Source: Firmicutes bacterium CAG:882
GTDB lineage: Bacteria; Bacillota; Clostridia; Lachnospirales; Lachnospiraceae
Direction of reading: 5' to 3'
DNA length: 64,000 nucleotides
Assembly (NCBI GenBank): GCA_000435595.1
Contig: FR895428.1
Location: 1 to 64,000, forward strand
Position 1 is the first letter of the stretch, and the number at the start of each line of letters is the position of its first letter. The position numbers were made by a program, and so were the translations under genes. The notes under the pieces are model-generated. The model did not search any database. It saw only the letters and a list, made by a program, of their open reading frames with translations, and had not been told where the DNA came from. Below, piece after piece: positions 8,124 through 17,355 of this stretch.

Positions 8124-9383
8124 TTAGATACTTTTCTGAATTTTTTTACTCTTTTTTAACAATTCGATATCATCCGGCGAAACTTCCTCATTACTGTACC
8201 GCGCTTTTTCATAAATTCCGGTAATTTCATCCTGCATGGTCATTATGTGCGAACTTGAAATCTCCTTCGGTGTCATGTTCGACGAAATCTTCTCACGCTT
8301 TGACGCGGCATTCTTCTGCACCATGCTCTTGTAGAGTTTTCTCGCCTTCATATTGGCTGAATCACCTTTTTTCTCGCGGTGCACCCTCCTTTTCATTCGG
8401 AAGCTCTTCTCGTCGGACGGTGCCACGAACTCCCTGACATCGCCGTCAATTCCCGAGCCGCCACGCATCCTCTTCATCATCCTCACGACAGCCACGAATA
8501 TTCCGACAATAGCTGCCGCAATAACCACAACGCCGATAATCAGCGCAATTCCGTTTAAGATGTCCTGCCAAAGCCCCGATTCAGGCTGAATCTGCATATA
8601 ATCGGAGCCGCTCTCCGGCTGTGCGGCACTTGTCTCCTCAATGACTGTCTCCGCCTCACCGTCTCCCTTAAAAAAACTGAATATGAATCGCAGCACAATA
8701 ATGAAAAGTTGTCTGAAAACTCTGAGCATCCTGTACACATAGGAATTGTTCGCTATGACCATAACCCCCGCGCACAGAACGCTAACGACCGCCATGATGA
8801 ATATGTCAACCCTCACCATCTGCTTTGCAGGGAAATTTCCCGTGTCGTTGTTCATCGTCATTATTCCGTTTAAATTGTTGAGATTTCTGTATATCACCTG
8901 AAGGAAAATGAACGCCACACCAAAGTACATCGAGTATTCACTTATGAGTGCTCTGTCCGTTATCTGCCCTATTATGAGTGCTCCGACGAACACGGCAGCC
9001 ATTCCGATGGGAATATGTTCACTCGTGTGGTTCTTATTTCCGAGCATTATGCTTATCGAATATATTATCATGACAGCCACGATGACAATATACGCCATGA
9101 GCGCGACATCATCGGGTGCAGCCACGAATGCATAGACAACGGATACGACATGAGCTGCTATCGTGACAGCCCTGTTCGGGCACCAGCCCCTCACAATATA
9201 CAAAAGTACCGCAGGCAGACCGACGGCTGCCGCACACCTTACGGCGCCAATATCCGTTCTTCCGAAAAAGCCTATGAGAATGAGCATCAATGATATGTCA
9301 AAAATCATGAGCTGCAGGAGTGCGTCAATGACCTTGGTCGCATAGACTATCCCGGTATTTCTGCTTACCTTTTTCTCACTCAT
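8124..9383 (-). CDS. Membrane protein with DUF4129-like C-terminus
   Basis: 419 residues. Several N-terminal membrane segments (~15-220) are followed by an acidic extracytoplasmic stretch, one more membrane segment (~280-305) and a basic cytoplasmic tail. The tail (ARKLYKSMV...NMTPKEISS...GIYEKARYS) resembles DUF4129, which in many bacteria is fused to the transglutaminase encoded beside moxR and DUF58 genes. No transglutaminase Cys-His-Asp core is visible. Its start overlaps the DUF58 gene by 8 bp, so it is the third member of the MoxR/DUF58 module. Function unknown; the DUF4129 assignment is an inference from motif spacing. Confidence 0.6.
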   Translation of the reverse strand: MSEKKVSRNTGIVYATKVIDALLQLMIFDISLMLILIGFFGRTDIGAVRCAAAVGLPAVLLYIVRGWCPNRAVTIAAHVVSVVYAFVAAPDDVALMAYIVIVAVMIIYSISIMLGNKNHTSEHIPIGMAAVFVGALIIGQITDRALISEYSMYFGVAFIFLQVIYRNLNNLNGIMTMNNDTGNFPAKQMVRVDIFIMAVVSVLCAGVMVIANNSYVYRMLRVFRQLFIIVLRFIFSFFKGDGEAETVIEETSAAQPESGSDYMQIQPESGLWQDILNGIALIIGVVVIAAAIVGIFVAVVRMMKRMRGGSGIDGDVREFVAPSDEKSFRMKRRVHREKKGDSANMKARKLYKSMVQKNAASKREKISSNMTPKEISSSHIMTMQDEITGIYEKARYSNEEVSPDDIELLKKSKKIQKSI

Positions 9384-10503
9384 ACTCCACCTCCCAGCGG
9401 ACTATCTCCAACTTATCAGCATAATCGAAACGCTCGTCAAAGCCCTTGTGGCACGGATATATCCAGATTGAGCCCTCACTCTCTGCTGCAATACCCGCAT
9501 AATACCTTTGCAGAGCCTCTCTCCTGCTCGTCGAGATCATGCAGTATATCACGCCGTCACCGAGCTCCTTTATGTGCTCTTCAATGACATTCTCAAAATC
9601 ATCAGGCTGCTTTTTTAAGTCGATTCTTGCAAGCCCCTCCATGATGGCTGTCCTGTGGCTCTCGTCACAGCCCGCCTCCATCACAAGTTCTTTGCCTGTT
9701 ATAACATCCCTTCCGTTGGAGAGCAGGCTTACCAATACCGCCTGTCTTGTGAGACGGCATGCAAGACTGCATGCCATTGAGATTGCCTTCTCCTTAAGCT
9801 CCTCGTACTCCCATATTCCGTCCTTTTCAAGATTCAGAAGTATGCACACCTGCCTTGCCGCAGTGTAATCGTGGACATTTACCTTGAGCTCACCCGTCTT
9901 TGCCGACGCCATCCAGTTGACATCCTTAAGACTGTCATAAGTTTCATACTGTCTTATTCCCCTGAACTCGAACGGATCTTCGTAAGTGTACTGTCTTGTG
10001 AGAACTGTTCCCATTATGCGTCTGTACGGAATTTCAGCCTGCTGTGATGAAATCTCCTCCGGATAGACCATTATAGTCCTGTCAAGTCTTACAACCGTGG
10101 CAAGAGTCTTGTCCATCATGACGTCAGTTGAGACAAGATTTATGTTATCTATGGTGAAACACCCTCTCCTTGTACAGACAAGCGGGATTTTTCTCACAAT
10201 TTTCTGATAAAAAAGCAAGGAGAATACATCACTTTTATAGCAATGATCCGAAACGTTGGTGTTCACGACCTCGTTTCCGAACAGAAAACTCCTGTCAACC
10301 TCAAATTTAACCATAACCATCGGCAGTGGCAGCCATTTACGATTGACAATTGTCTCTGTAAGGATAAGCTCTTCTCCCGGAAATGTCACATTCTCGGACA
10401 TCTCTATGTCGGCTTCTATTCCCTTGCTCCAATTTTTTATGTATATCTTTCTTATGATAAAAAGAACCACCAGAACAGATACACCCATCAAAATAAGACT
10501 CAT
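9376..10503 (-). CDS. DUF58-domain membrane protein
   Basis: 375 residues. A membrane-proximal N-terminus (hydrophobic ~1-20) is followed by a beta-rich region and the DUF58 signature: DPFEFRGIRQYETYDSLKD, then VNWMASAKTGELKV. DUF58 proteins have a vWA-like fold and act with MoxR ATPases, mostly in cell-envelope or complex-assembly roles. It abuts the MoxR stop codon directly (0 bp) and overlaps the following gene by 8 bp, indicating coupled translation. Confidence 0.9.
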   Translation of the reverse strand: MSLILMGVSVLVVLFIIRKIYIKNWSKGIEADIEMSENVTFPGEELILTETIVNRKWLPLPMVMVKFEVDRSFLFGNEVVNTNVSDHCYKSDVFSLLFYQKIVRKIPLVCTRRGCFTIDNINLVSTDVMMDKTLATVVRLDRTIMVYPEEISSQQAEIPYRRIMGTVLTRQYTYEDPFEFRGIRQYETYDSLKDVNWMASAKTGELKVNVHDYTAARQVCILLNLEKDGIWEYEELKEKAISMACSLACRLTRQAVLVSLLSNGRDVITGKELVMEAGCDESHRTAIMEGLARIDLKKQPDDFENVIEEHIKELGDGVIYCMISTSRREALQRYYAGIAAESEGSIWIYPCHKGFDERFDYADKLEIVRWEVEYE

Positions 10504-11457
10504 CTACCTGCTCCAGTCCTCAGTCATAATCTCTGTCGATGCCACGATGTCATCTATAAGCTTTCTCTTTCCCTCGTCACCCGTGAATGATGACATGAGT
10601 ACCAATCTGTGTGCCAGGACACAGCCCGCCAGCTCTTTCACGTCCTCAGGAACAACATAACCTCTTCCATTCACATAGGCATACGATTTTACCGCCCGCA
10701 AAAGTGCGAGAGTTCCTCTCGGGCTTACCCCAAGCTTAATTTCTCGATTATGTCGTGTTGAATCAACGATGGATGCTATATATTCAAGTATTGCGCCATG
10801 AACATATACATCTGCAATTTCTCTCTGCATAACGGCAATCTCAGCAGTTGTACATACAGCATCGACCCGCTTAGAGTCCCTTCCTGCCGTATCCTTCATA
10901 AACCGTTCCATAATCTTAATCTCTTCGCCCTTATCGGGAAGACCCATTGACAGCTTCATGAGAAATCTGTCAAGCTGTGCCTCAGGAAGCGGAAATGTAC
11001 CCGCAGTCTCAACCGGGTTCTGGGTTGCTATGACAATAAACGGTTCCTCAAGCGGATACGTCACACCATCAATGGTTACCTGATGTTCCTCCATGCACTC
11101 AAGGAGACTCGACTGTGTTCTCGGTGTCGCACGGTTAATCTCATCTGCAAGCACAATATTTGCAAATACAGGACCCTTTCTGAGGGTGAACTCCCCCGCC
11201 TTCTGATTATAAAAATTGATACCTGTCACATCGGACGGAAGCAGGTCAGGAGTAAACTGTATTCTTGAAAACACTCCCTCTATGCTTCCTGCAAAACTCT
11301 TTGCCATAACCGTCTTTCCGGTTCCCGGAACATCCTCAAGGAGAATATGTCCACCTGCTAACATTGACGTTAAAATAAGCTTTATTATATTATCCTTCCC
11401 GACTATGACGGATGAGATATTTTTTCTGATTTCGTCTAATTTTGCGCTGTTTGTCAT
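10504..11457 (-). CDS. MoxR-family AAA+ ATPase
   Basis: 317 residues. Walker A is GHILLEDVPGTGKTVMAKS, Walker B is VLADEINRA, followed by RTQSSLLECMEEHQVT, IATQNPVE sensor 1 and LPEAQLDRF, a near-complete set of MoxR hallmarks. MoxR ATPases are chaperone-like factors that remodel or activate vWA/DUF58-type partners. Its ATG overlaps the upstream GT-C-like gene by 4 bp (ATGA), and DUF58 follows immediately. Confidence 0.95.
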   Translation of the reverse strand: MTNSAKLDEIRKNISSVIVGKDNIIKLILTSMLAGGHILLEDVPGTGKTVMAKSFAGSIEGVFSRIQFTPDLLPSDVTGINFYNQKAGEFTLRKGPVFANIVLADEINRATPRTQSSLLECMEEHQVTIDGVTYPLEEPFIVIATQNPVETAGTFPLPEAQLDRFLMKLSMGLPDKGEEIKIMERFMKDTAGRDSKRVDAVCTTAEIAVMQREIADVYVHGAILEYIASIVDSTRHNREIKLGVSPRGTLALLRAVKSYAYVNGRGYVVPEDVKELAGCVLAHRLVLMSSFTGDEGKRKLIDDIVASTEIMTEDWSR

Positions 11458-13706
11458 TTTTTCTCCCTTCTAATATGAAGCTTTTCCACAATAACGCCGT
11501 TCTTGTCCACGATGTAGACGATGAACGCCACGGATGCAAGTATTGAAATCACGGCTGCAATCCTCCATGCCGTAAATCCCGTGAACTTAACCACTATATT
11601 TCCCGAGTAGCCCGGCTCAACCTTCATGCACAGGCTTCCCTCGTCGTTAAATACCTCAAGCTTCTTTCCAGTCGCCTCATCGACTGCCGAATAGCCCTCG
11701 TAGTAACATATCGAGAACCTGACATTCCCCGCCGTGTCACTGTTGTTCGCGACGCTGCACTCGATATAATTGTTCTTCCTGTAATTCTCAACATAGCTTA
11801 TATTCTCATCAGGCTTTGCATACTGCCACTCAAATGCCTCGACAAGCTGACCTGCCGGAAGGTACTCTGCACCGACTACCTCAGTCGTGTCGAGCGAGGT
11901 CTCCGCATTAATTATATAAGGAGTATAGCTGTTCATTATGTTGCCCATAAGCTGTCCCGCCTGAATGACGCTCACTGAAATCATTCCTATGGCGATATAC
12001 TTATACCCCTTTTTCTTTTCGTCGATATTCTTAAGTGCGGTAACAGCACATACGGCAAGCATAACTCCCGCAATGCTCAGGAATCTCCACGGGAACTGCA
12101 GCGTCGATATAGCCTTTTTGAGCATATAGCATATATTCTGTAAGAAGTCCCAAGGGAAAAGATATGATGACAGCCAGATTGATATGACCGTGAACACTCC
12201 GAAGATAATTCCGACAGTCTTTTCCTTTTTATCCTTGATATAACCCACACAGAAGGAATATGCAAGTGCAGCGCCTCCCATGATAAGACCGAGTCCCGTC
12301 GTCAGCGGAAGCTCGCCTGCAATTCCCTCCTCAAGTCCGACCGTGAGTCCCTCAAAGGTTACAACCGGATCAAGCATCTGTCCTATAAAAGCACCGTACT
12401 GCTGTATATACTTAGGCGGGTATGCCGTAAGCACAAATCCTCCAAGATGCATATAATGCAGAAACGGAACCAGGAAGCCTATGTTAATGATACAGGTATA
12501 AATCACAATCTTTAAAAGCACGATAAATCTCTTCTTTTGAAATGTCCTCTTAAATAAAATCAGACACAGAAGAATCGTGAATGCTCCTGCCATCTCGCAG
12601 GTGAGAATATGCGTGTTTATAATTCCGGTGAATCCGAGAACCGGAAGAATCCAGTTCCTCTTAAAGGCTGCCGTATCCGTATCGTCATAGAATACCTTCC
12701 AAAGACCATACGCGAGCAGCGGCAGAAACGTCATCGCCGAGTACTCTCCGACCGATGAGCGCACATACATGTCGAGAAGTCTGTAGAGCGATGTCGTGTA
12801 GAGCACGGAACCGACAACGGCAGGCTTTCTCTTGCCCGTCATGCCCTTGAAGCTGTAATACGCGATGGCACAGGTCGCAATGTTGCACAGGAACACATAT
12901 ATGTTGTAGCTCTGGCGCACGCCAAAGCCACACAGCCTTAAAAGTGCCGGAATATACAAAAATAAATCCCCATAGAACACTCCGACCGCGTAACCATTAC
13001 CGTTTAACCAGTTAGACTGAATCTTGATCGGGAAATCTCCTGAGAGTATGCCGTTTTTGATTCCCTCTATTCTTATAAGGTGGAACTGTAAATCATGTCC
13101 GTTGATGAGATAGTTAAAAAACAGCGGAACCGACGTGAACAGAACCGTTGCCGCCAGTATGAAAAATACCTCGACACTCCCTTCCTTCACGAGTCCTCTC
13201 TTTTTTCTATCCGCAAAAAGCATTATGAGGTCAACTATCGCTGACACGAGTGCTGTCATAATTCCAATCCTGAACACTCCGCCCATTGTCTTTACAACCG
13301 AGATGCTCTTTATGGTAAGCTCGGAGTCGGAAAAGCGGAAAGTATACACGGAATAATCCTTTGCACCCATGAAAATGAATGCCTCTGTTGATATGCTCTG
13401 TCTGTCGGGAAGAAACTTGACAGCATCCATCTCCATCCTTCCTATAAGCTGTTTTCCCTCCTCACTTATCGACTGCCTATCAAGAAATGCAAAGCAGTTC
13501 TCGGAGTTTGTCTCATACTCTATCGTATACTTGTACGAGCCGTAGCCGAGCTTCATGGCAGGGGTCTTAAAACTCTCCTCCGACAATCTTATAAGCTCCT
13601 CGGCATTGTACTTATTGTTCACCCTTGGAAATGCTGCTAACAGCATAAGCACAACCATTATTGCCGCCTCAACTGCAATAACCCTTATCCACGTCTTTTT
13701 GTCCAT
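11454..13706 (-). CDS. Polytopic GT-C-like membrane protein (PTPS-related/YfhO-like), copy 2
   Basis: 750 residues with 12 or more membrane segments, a large extracytoplasmic N-terminal loop (~30-140) and a beta-rich C-terminal region before the last membrane helix. The first loop after the second helix has GHDLQFHLIRIEG, the position where GT-C enzymes carry acidic active-site residues. It then reads IKNGILSGDFPIKI. It probably transfers sugars from polyprenyl-phosphate carriers on the outer face; the family link is by motif only. The ATG at 13706 with GGAG upstream is preferred over 13736. It is a paralog of the preceding gene (13685-16000), overlapping it by 22 bp. Confidence 0.72.
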   Translation of the reverse strand: MDKKTWIRVIAVEAAIMVVLMLLAAFPRVNNKYNAEELIRLSEESFKTPAMKLGYGSYKYTIEYETNSENCFAFLDRQSISEEGKQLIGRMEMDAVKFLPDRQSISTEAFIFMGAKDYSVYTFRFSDSELTIKSISVVKTMGGVFRIGIMTALVSAIVDLIMLFADRKKRGLVKEGSVEVFFILAATVLFTSVPLFFNYLINGHDLQFHLIRIEGIKNGILSGDFPIKIQSNWLNGNGYAVGVFYGDLFLYIPALLRLCGFGVRQSYNIYVFLCNIATCAIAYYSFKGMTGKRKPAVVGSVLYTTSLYRLLDMYVRSSVGEYSAMTFLPLLAYGLWKVFYDDTDTAAFKRNWILPVLGFTGIINTHILTCEMAGAFTILLCLILFKRTFQKKRFIVLLKIVIYTCIINIGFLVPFLHYMHLGGFVLTAYPPKYIQQYGAFIGQMLDPVVTFEGLTVGLEEGIAGELPLTTGLGLIMGGAALAYSFCVGYIKDKKEKTVGIIFGVFTVISIWLSSYLFPWDFLQNICYMLKKAISTLQFPWRFLSIAGVMLAVCAVTALKNIDEKKKGYKYIAIGMISVSVIQAGQLMGNIMNSYTPYIINAETSLDTTEVVGAEYLPAGQLVEAFEWQYAKPDENISYVENYRKNNYIECSVANNSDTAGNVRFSICYYEGYSAVDEATGKKLEVFNDEGSLCMKVEPGYSGNIVVKFTGFTAWRIAAVISILASVAFIVYIVDKNGVIVEKLHIRREKK

Positions 13707-16000
13707 ACCAATCTCCATTCTGCACCGATTCTGCAATAAACCTTTATAAATTCAACCAAAAGCATTATTGTACTCACAATTGAAATTATGGCTGTTATCC
13801 TCCATGAAGTATAGCCGGTAAATTTCAACACAACATGACCTGAATACCCCGGATTTATCTTCACACCGACTCTTCCGTTGTCCATATATAAATCAAGCTT
13901 TTCGCCTGTATCACTATCTGTTGCGGTATATCCGTCATAATATACTATTGAGAACAGGACCGTTCCCTCACAGGTACTATCATTTGATACACTGAACTCA
14001 ACATGATTTTGATTTCTGTACTCTTGAGCAAAGTCAACATTATCCGATGGCACTGCATATTGGACCTCAAACAATTGAAGAAGAACATTTGACGGAAGAT
14101 ACTCTGCACCTGCTACAGCAGTTACCATATCCAAATCATTCTCCTGATATACCCTGTATGCTTCCGCCTCATTAAGCACGCCGCTCAAAAACGACAGACT
14201 CTGTATCAAATTTAACATAATCAATCCGACAGCTATGCTGAAATATGTCCTTTTATCTGCAATAACACTTAATGACAGTACAACGCCTGCCACAAGCATG
14301 ATGGTTGTAATACTTAAAAATCTCCATGGAAACTGGATATTGGAAATTATGCCCGATAATTTTGAGCTGCTCTCCTTAAGCAGATTCCAAGGAAACCAGC
14401 AGGTTGAAAGCCATACTGAAAGCACCGTAAAAATGATTACTATAAAAATACCTCTTTTATCCTGCTTTCTCTTTGCATACCCCATCACCAGAACATACAC
14501 CATAACAACTATGCCAAATCCCAGTCCTGCACCAACACTTATCGGCATTTCTCCAGCCATACCTGTATCGGTTTTCATGACATCTCCCGAAACAGCGGTA
14601 ACAAATTCGAAAATTTGTGATAAATATGCTCCATATTGCTGTATTCCGTTAGGAAAATGGTCTGTATCAACAGCTATGATGCCTCCTTTAATAAAATATT
14701 GAAAAAAAGGCAATAAAAATCCTATACAGACAATACTTGTGTATATAACCGTTTTAAGCAATACAATAAAGCGTTTCTTTTTAAATGTCTTTTTAGACAT
14801 AATCAGACAGAAAAGTATCGTAAAACCGGCAACCATCTCGCAAGTTATAAGGTGCGTATTGATAATACCCGCAAATCCTATAACCAATACAATCCAGCGC
14901 TTGGAAAATCCCACAGAATCCACTTCATCGGTATAAAGCCTGTACAATCCGTATACTATTATGGGAAGAAATACCATTGCAGCATATTCGCCAACCGAAC
15001 AGCGCACATATATGTCTATCAGCCTGTATACGGACAAAGTATATAGTACCGCTCCCACCGTACCTGTCTTAGTGCTTCCTGAAATTCCTTTAAAACAATA
15101 AAACGAAACAGCGCATGTGGCAATATTGCATAACACAACAAATATTTTATAGCTTTGCATGCAGTTAAAGCCTGCAATTCTTAATAATGCAGGAATGTAT
15201 AACACCATATCCCCGTAATATACTCCAGCTGCGTATCCATTGCCGCACAGCCAGTTGGTATATATCTTTATCGGGAACTGCCCTGACAGGATTCCGTTCT
15301 TTATACCCTCAATCCGTGATAAATGGAACAAAAGATCATGTCCCTTTGTCAGATAATCAACCCCTAACGGAAACGATGAAATGACAACCGCAGCAGCCAG
15401 CACGAAAAAGACCTTTATGCTTTCGTCCTGTATTTTTCCTTTTCTTCTCTTTTCCCTGAATATAATAAGCATATCCAAAAGGCTCACAATAAGGACATAA
15501 ACAATAATTCCCTTAAGAACACCGCCTATGCCCTTATGTATGGAGATGCTCTTTATTGTGAGCATTCCTTCTCCTCCAAAGACACACCCCATATAATAGT
15601 CATCGCTCTTCAGATTGATGTATACATCTGTTGTAACCGTGTTGTAATCCTTAGTCAAGTATGCTACATCCGAATAAAACTTATCTATATTGTCTACCTC
15701 TGTTGCAAATTCTTTTTCAGATGTAAAATATAAAAAACTGCTGTCTGCCGTACTTTCATATTCTACCGTAACCTTATATATTCCATAGCCAAGTCTCAGC
15801 TTACCCGTCTTTACAAACCATCCCCGTAAGTCCGTGTTTTCATCCGCATATACGGCTTTGTCATCCGTCTTTCCAAATTCACATATAAGGTCGTCTGCAT
15901 AAAAAGTTTTATTGACCATGGGAAAAGCAAGTATAAGTATTAAGAAAAATAAAATTCCCGCCTGAATACCAGCTAAGCATTTCCATCTATTTTTTGTCAT
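13685..16000 (-). CDS. Polytopic GT-C-like membrane protein (PTPS-related/YfhO-like), copy 1
   Basis: 771 residues, with the same architecture and motifs as the next gene: GHDLLFHLSRIEGIKNGIL, NWLCGNGYAAGVYYGD and ATCAVSFYCFKG. The two are evident tandem duplicates. The ATG at 16000 has GGAGGA five bases upstream and forms an ATGA overlap with the GT4 stop; the in-frame GTG at 16012 is rejected because it lies within that ribosome binding site. The region looks slightly more AT-rich than copy 2, suggesting divergence after duplication. Probable role in assembling or decorating a surface glycan with the neighbouring GT4 and acyltransferase genes. Confidence 0.72.
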   Translation of the reverse strand: MTKNRWKCLAGIQAGILFFLILILAFPMVNKTFYADDLICEFGKTDDKAVYADENTDLRGWFVKTGKLRLGYGIYKVTVEYESTADSSFLYFTSEKEFATEVDNIDKFYSDVAYLTKDYNTVTTDVYINLKSDDYYMGCVFGGEGMLTIKSISIHKGIGGVLKGIIVYVLIVSLLDMLIIFREKRRKGKIQDESIKVFFVLAAAVVISSFPLGVDYLTKGHDLLFHLSRIEGIKNGILSGQFPIKIYTNWLCGNGYAAGVYYGDMVLYIPALLRIAGFNCMQSYKIFVVLCNIATCAVSFYCFKGISGSTKTGTVGAVLYTLSVYRLIDIYVRCSVGEYAAMVFLPIIVYGLYRLYTDEVDSVGFSKRWIVLVIGFAGIINTHLITCEMVAGFTILFCLIMSKKTFKKKRFIVLLKTVIYTSIVCIGFLLPFFQYFIKGGIIAVDTDHFPNGIQQYGAYLSQIFEFVTAVSGDVMKTDTGMAGEMPISVGAGLGFGIVVMVYVLVMGYAKRKQDKRGIFIVIIFTVLSVWLSTCWFPWNLLKESSSKLSGIISNIQFPWRFLSITTIMLVAGVVLSLSVIADKRTYFSIAVGLIMLNLIQSLSFLSGVLNEAEAYRVYQENDLDMVTAVAGAEYLPSNVLLQLFEVQYAVPSDNVDFAQEYRNQNHVEFSVSNDSTCEGTVLFSIVYYDGYTATDSDTGEKLDLYMDNGRVGVKINPGYSGHVVLKFTGYTSWRITAIISIVSTIMLLVEFIKVYCRIGAEWRLVWTKRRG

Positions 16001-17301
16001 ACGCTCCTCCACTGTGCTATCCGTTCATATATTTCCAACATATTTTCAGCATTCGTTCTTCGATTAAAAAGCTGCTCCGCGTGGAGTAATGCCGCATTCG
16101 TCATCGCATGAAGTGCCGCCGCATCGCTCTCCTGCATATCGAATATCTTCATGACATAGTACGCGAGCATATATGGCGCGTCATGCTGGTACACATAACC
16201 CTCGACCTCATTTTTGAGCATATTGCCGACACCGCCGACAAGCGAGGACACACATGGCACGCCAAGCATCATCGCCTCTCCGAGTGAGTTAGGCGAATTT
16301 TCGATTGATGAAGGCGACACGAACACATTGCTCTTAAGGTACTGCTCCTTCATCTGCTCCGGCTTAAGCGGAGGCAGAAAATCCACACATTCCGAAAGCT
16401 TATATTTCTCTATAAGCTTCGCCAGATAACGTTGATAACTCTTCTGTCTCAGCTTATTTTTTATACCTGAATTGTTAAGCTTCACCCCTCCTGCAACCTT
16501 AAGTCTCACATCCGGATAAAACTTTCTTATATCATCAAGCGCCTCGAGCATATAGTGAAGCCCCTTTATCGGATAATAGCCCTGCGACACAAATATGGTA
16601 TGCTTATCACATTTTTCAGCACTCCATCGGCTTCCATCATAGAAATCTTTTCTGAGTATCTCGCTGCAGTAATGGTACTCCGCACCGGGATTGATAAGCC
16701 TCGTACTTATGTTATCCCAATCGGTCCTTCCGATTATATGACCGGCACCTTTTATGGTTTCCTTCTCAAGTCTGCCCCTCTTATAATATTTCTTTCTGTC
16801 AAAAAACAGATTATCGAGCTTAAGTATATCCCTCAAAGTGAAACCATATCTCACACCGATTGGAAGGTCAGCCATATAATGTCTCGCATATACGCTTGTG
16901 AGCCCCTGAATTGACACCACGGTCTTTGCGGGATTATTAAATGCTCTGACCATCGCACATGCATGGTCATACTCTGTTCCGGCAATATGTACCACATCCG
17001 GATTAACCTTTTTTATAATATCCTTAAGTCCGGCTTCAACATTCGGATTGTATTTGTACGGCTTGTCCTCCTCCTTATAAAATCCATAAAAGGAATTGCC
17101 GTCAAGCTCCCCCTCAATCGTCTCCCTGCTGCTAAACTGCGGGAAGGCTATAGCGAGCTTTAAATCTGCGCCCTTCTCATTTACAAGTTCCATGAGCGAA
17201 TTGTACAATCCGTCAATCCACCCCTCCTTTACCTGCAAGGGAAGCCCTGCCTTCTCACATAAAGCCGGAATCGGAGCATTTATAAGCCACAATACCTTCA
17301 T
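15997..17301 (-). CDS. Glycosyltransferase family 4 (GT-B)
   Basis: 434 residues. The C-terminal GT1/GT4 Rossmann domain contains IFVSQGYYPIKGLHYMLEAL, then LPPLKPEQMKEQYLKSNVFVSPSSIENSPNSLGEAMMLGVPCV, carrying the E-x7-E nucleotide-sugar signature. The N-terminal half holds the acceptor-binding domain (VVHIAGTEYDHA). It acts in the cytoplasm on an unknown acceptor, probably a lipid-linked glycan. GGAG precedes the ATG. It begins 54 bp after the DHHW gene and is translationally coupled to the GT-C-like gene that follows. Confidence 0.92.
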   Translation of the reverse strand: MKVLWLINAPIPALCEKAGLPLQVKEGWIDGLYNSLMELVNEKGADLKLAIAFPQFSSRETIEGELDGNSFYGFYKEEDKPYKYNPNVEAGLKDIIKKVNPDVVHIAGTEYDHACAMVRAFNNPAKTVVSIQGLTSVYARHYMADLPIGVRYGFTLRDILKLDNLFFDRKKYYKRGRLEKETIKGAGHIIGRTDWDNISTRLINPGAEYHYCSEILRKDFYDGSRWSAEKCDKHTIFVSQGYYPIKGLHYMLEALDDIRKFYPDVRLKVAGGVKLNNSGIKNKLRQKSYQRYLAKLIEKYKLSECVDFLPPLKPEQMKEQYLKSNVFVSPSSIENSPNSLGEAMMLGVPCVSSLVGGVGNMLKNEVEGYVYQHDAPYMLAYYVMKIFDMQESDAAALHAMTNAALLHAEQLFNRRTNAENMLEIYERIAQWRSV

Positions 17302-17355
17302 ATTTATATCTCCTCTTCTCTGAGTGCTGCCACACGCCCGTACTCATTTATATCG

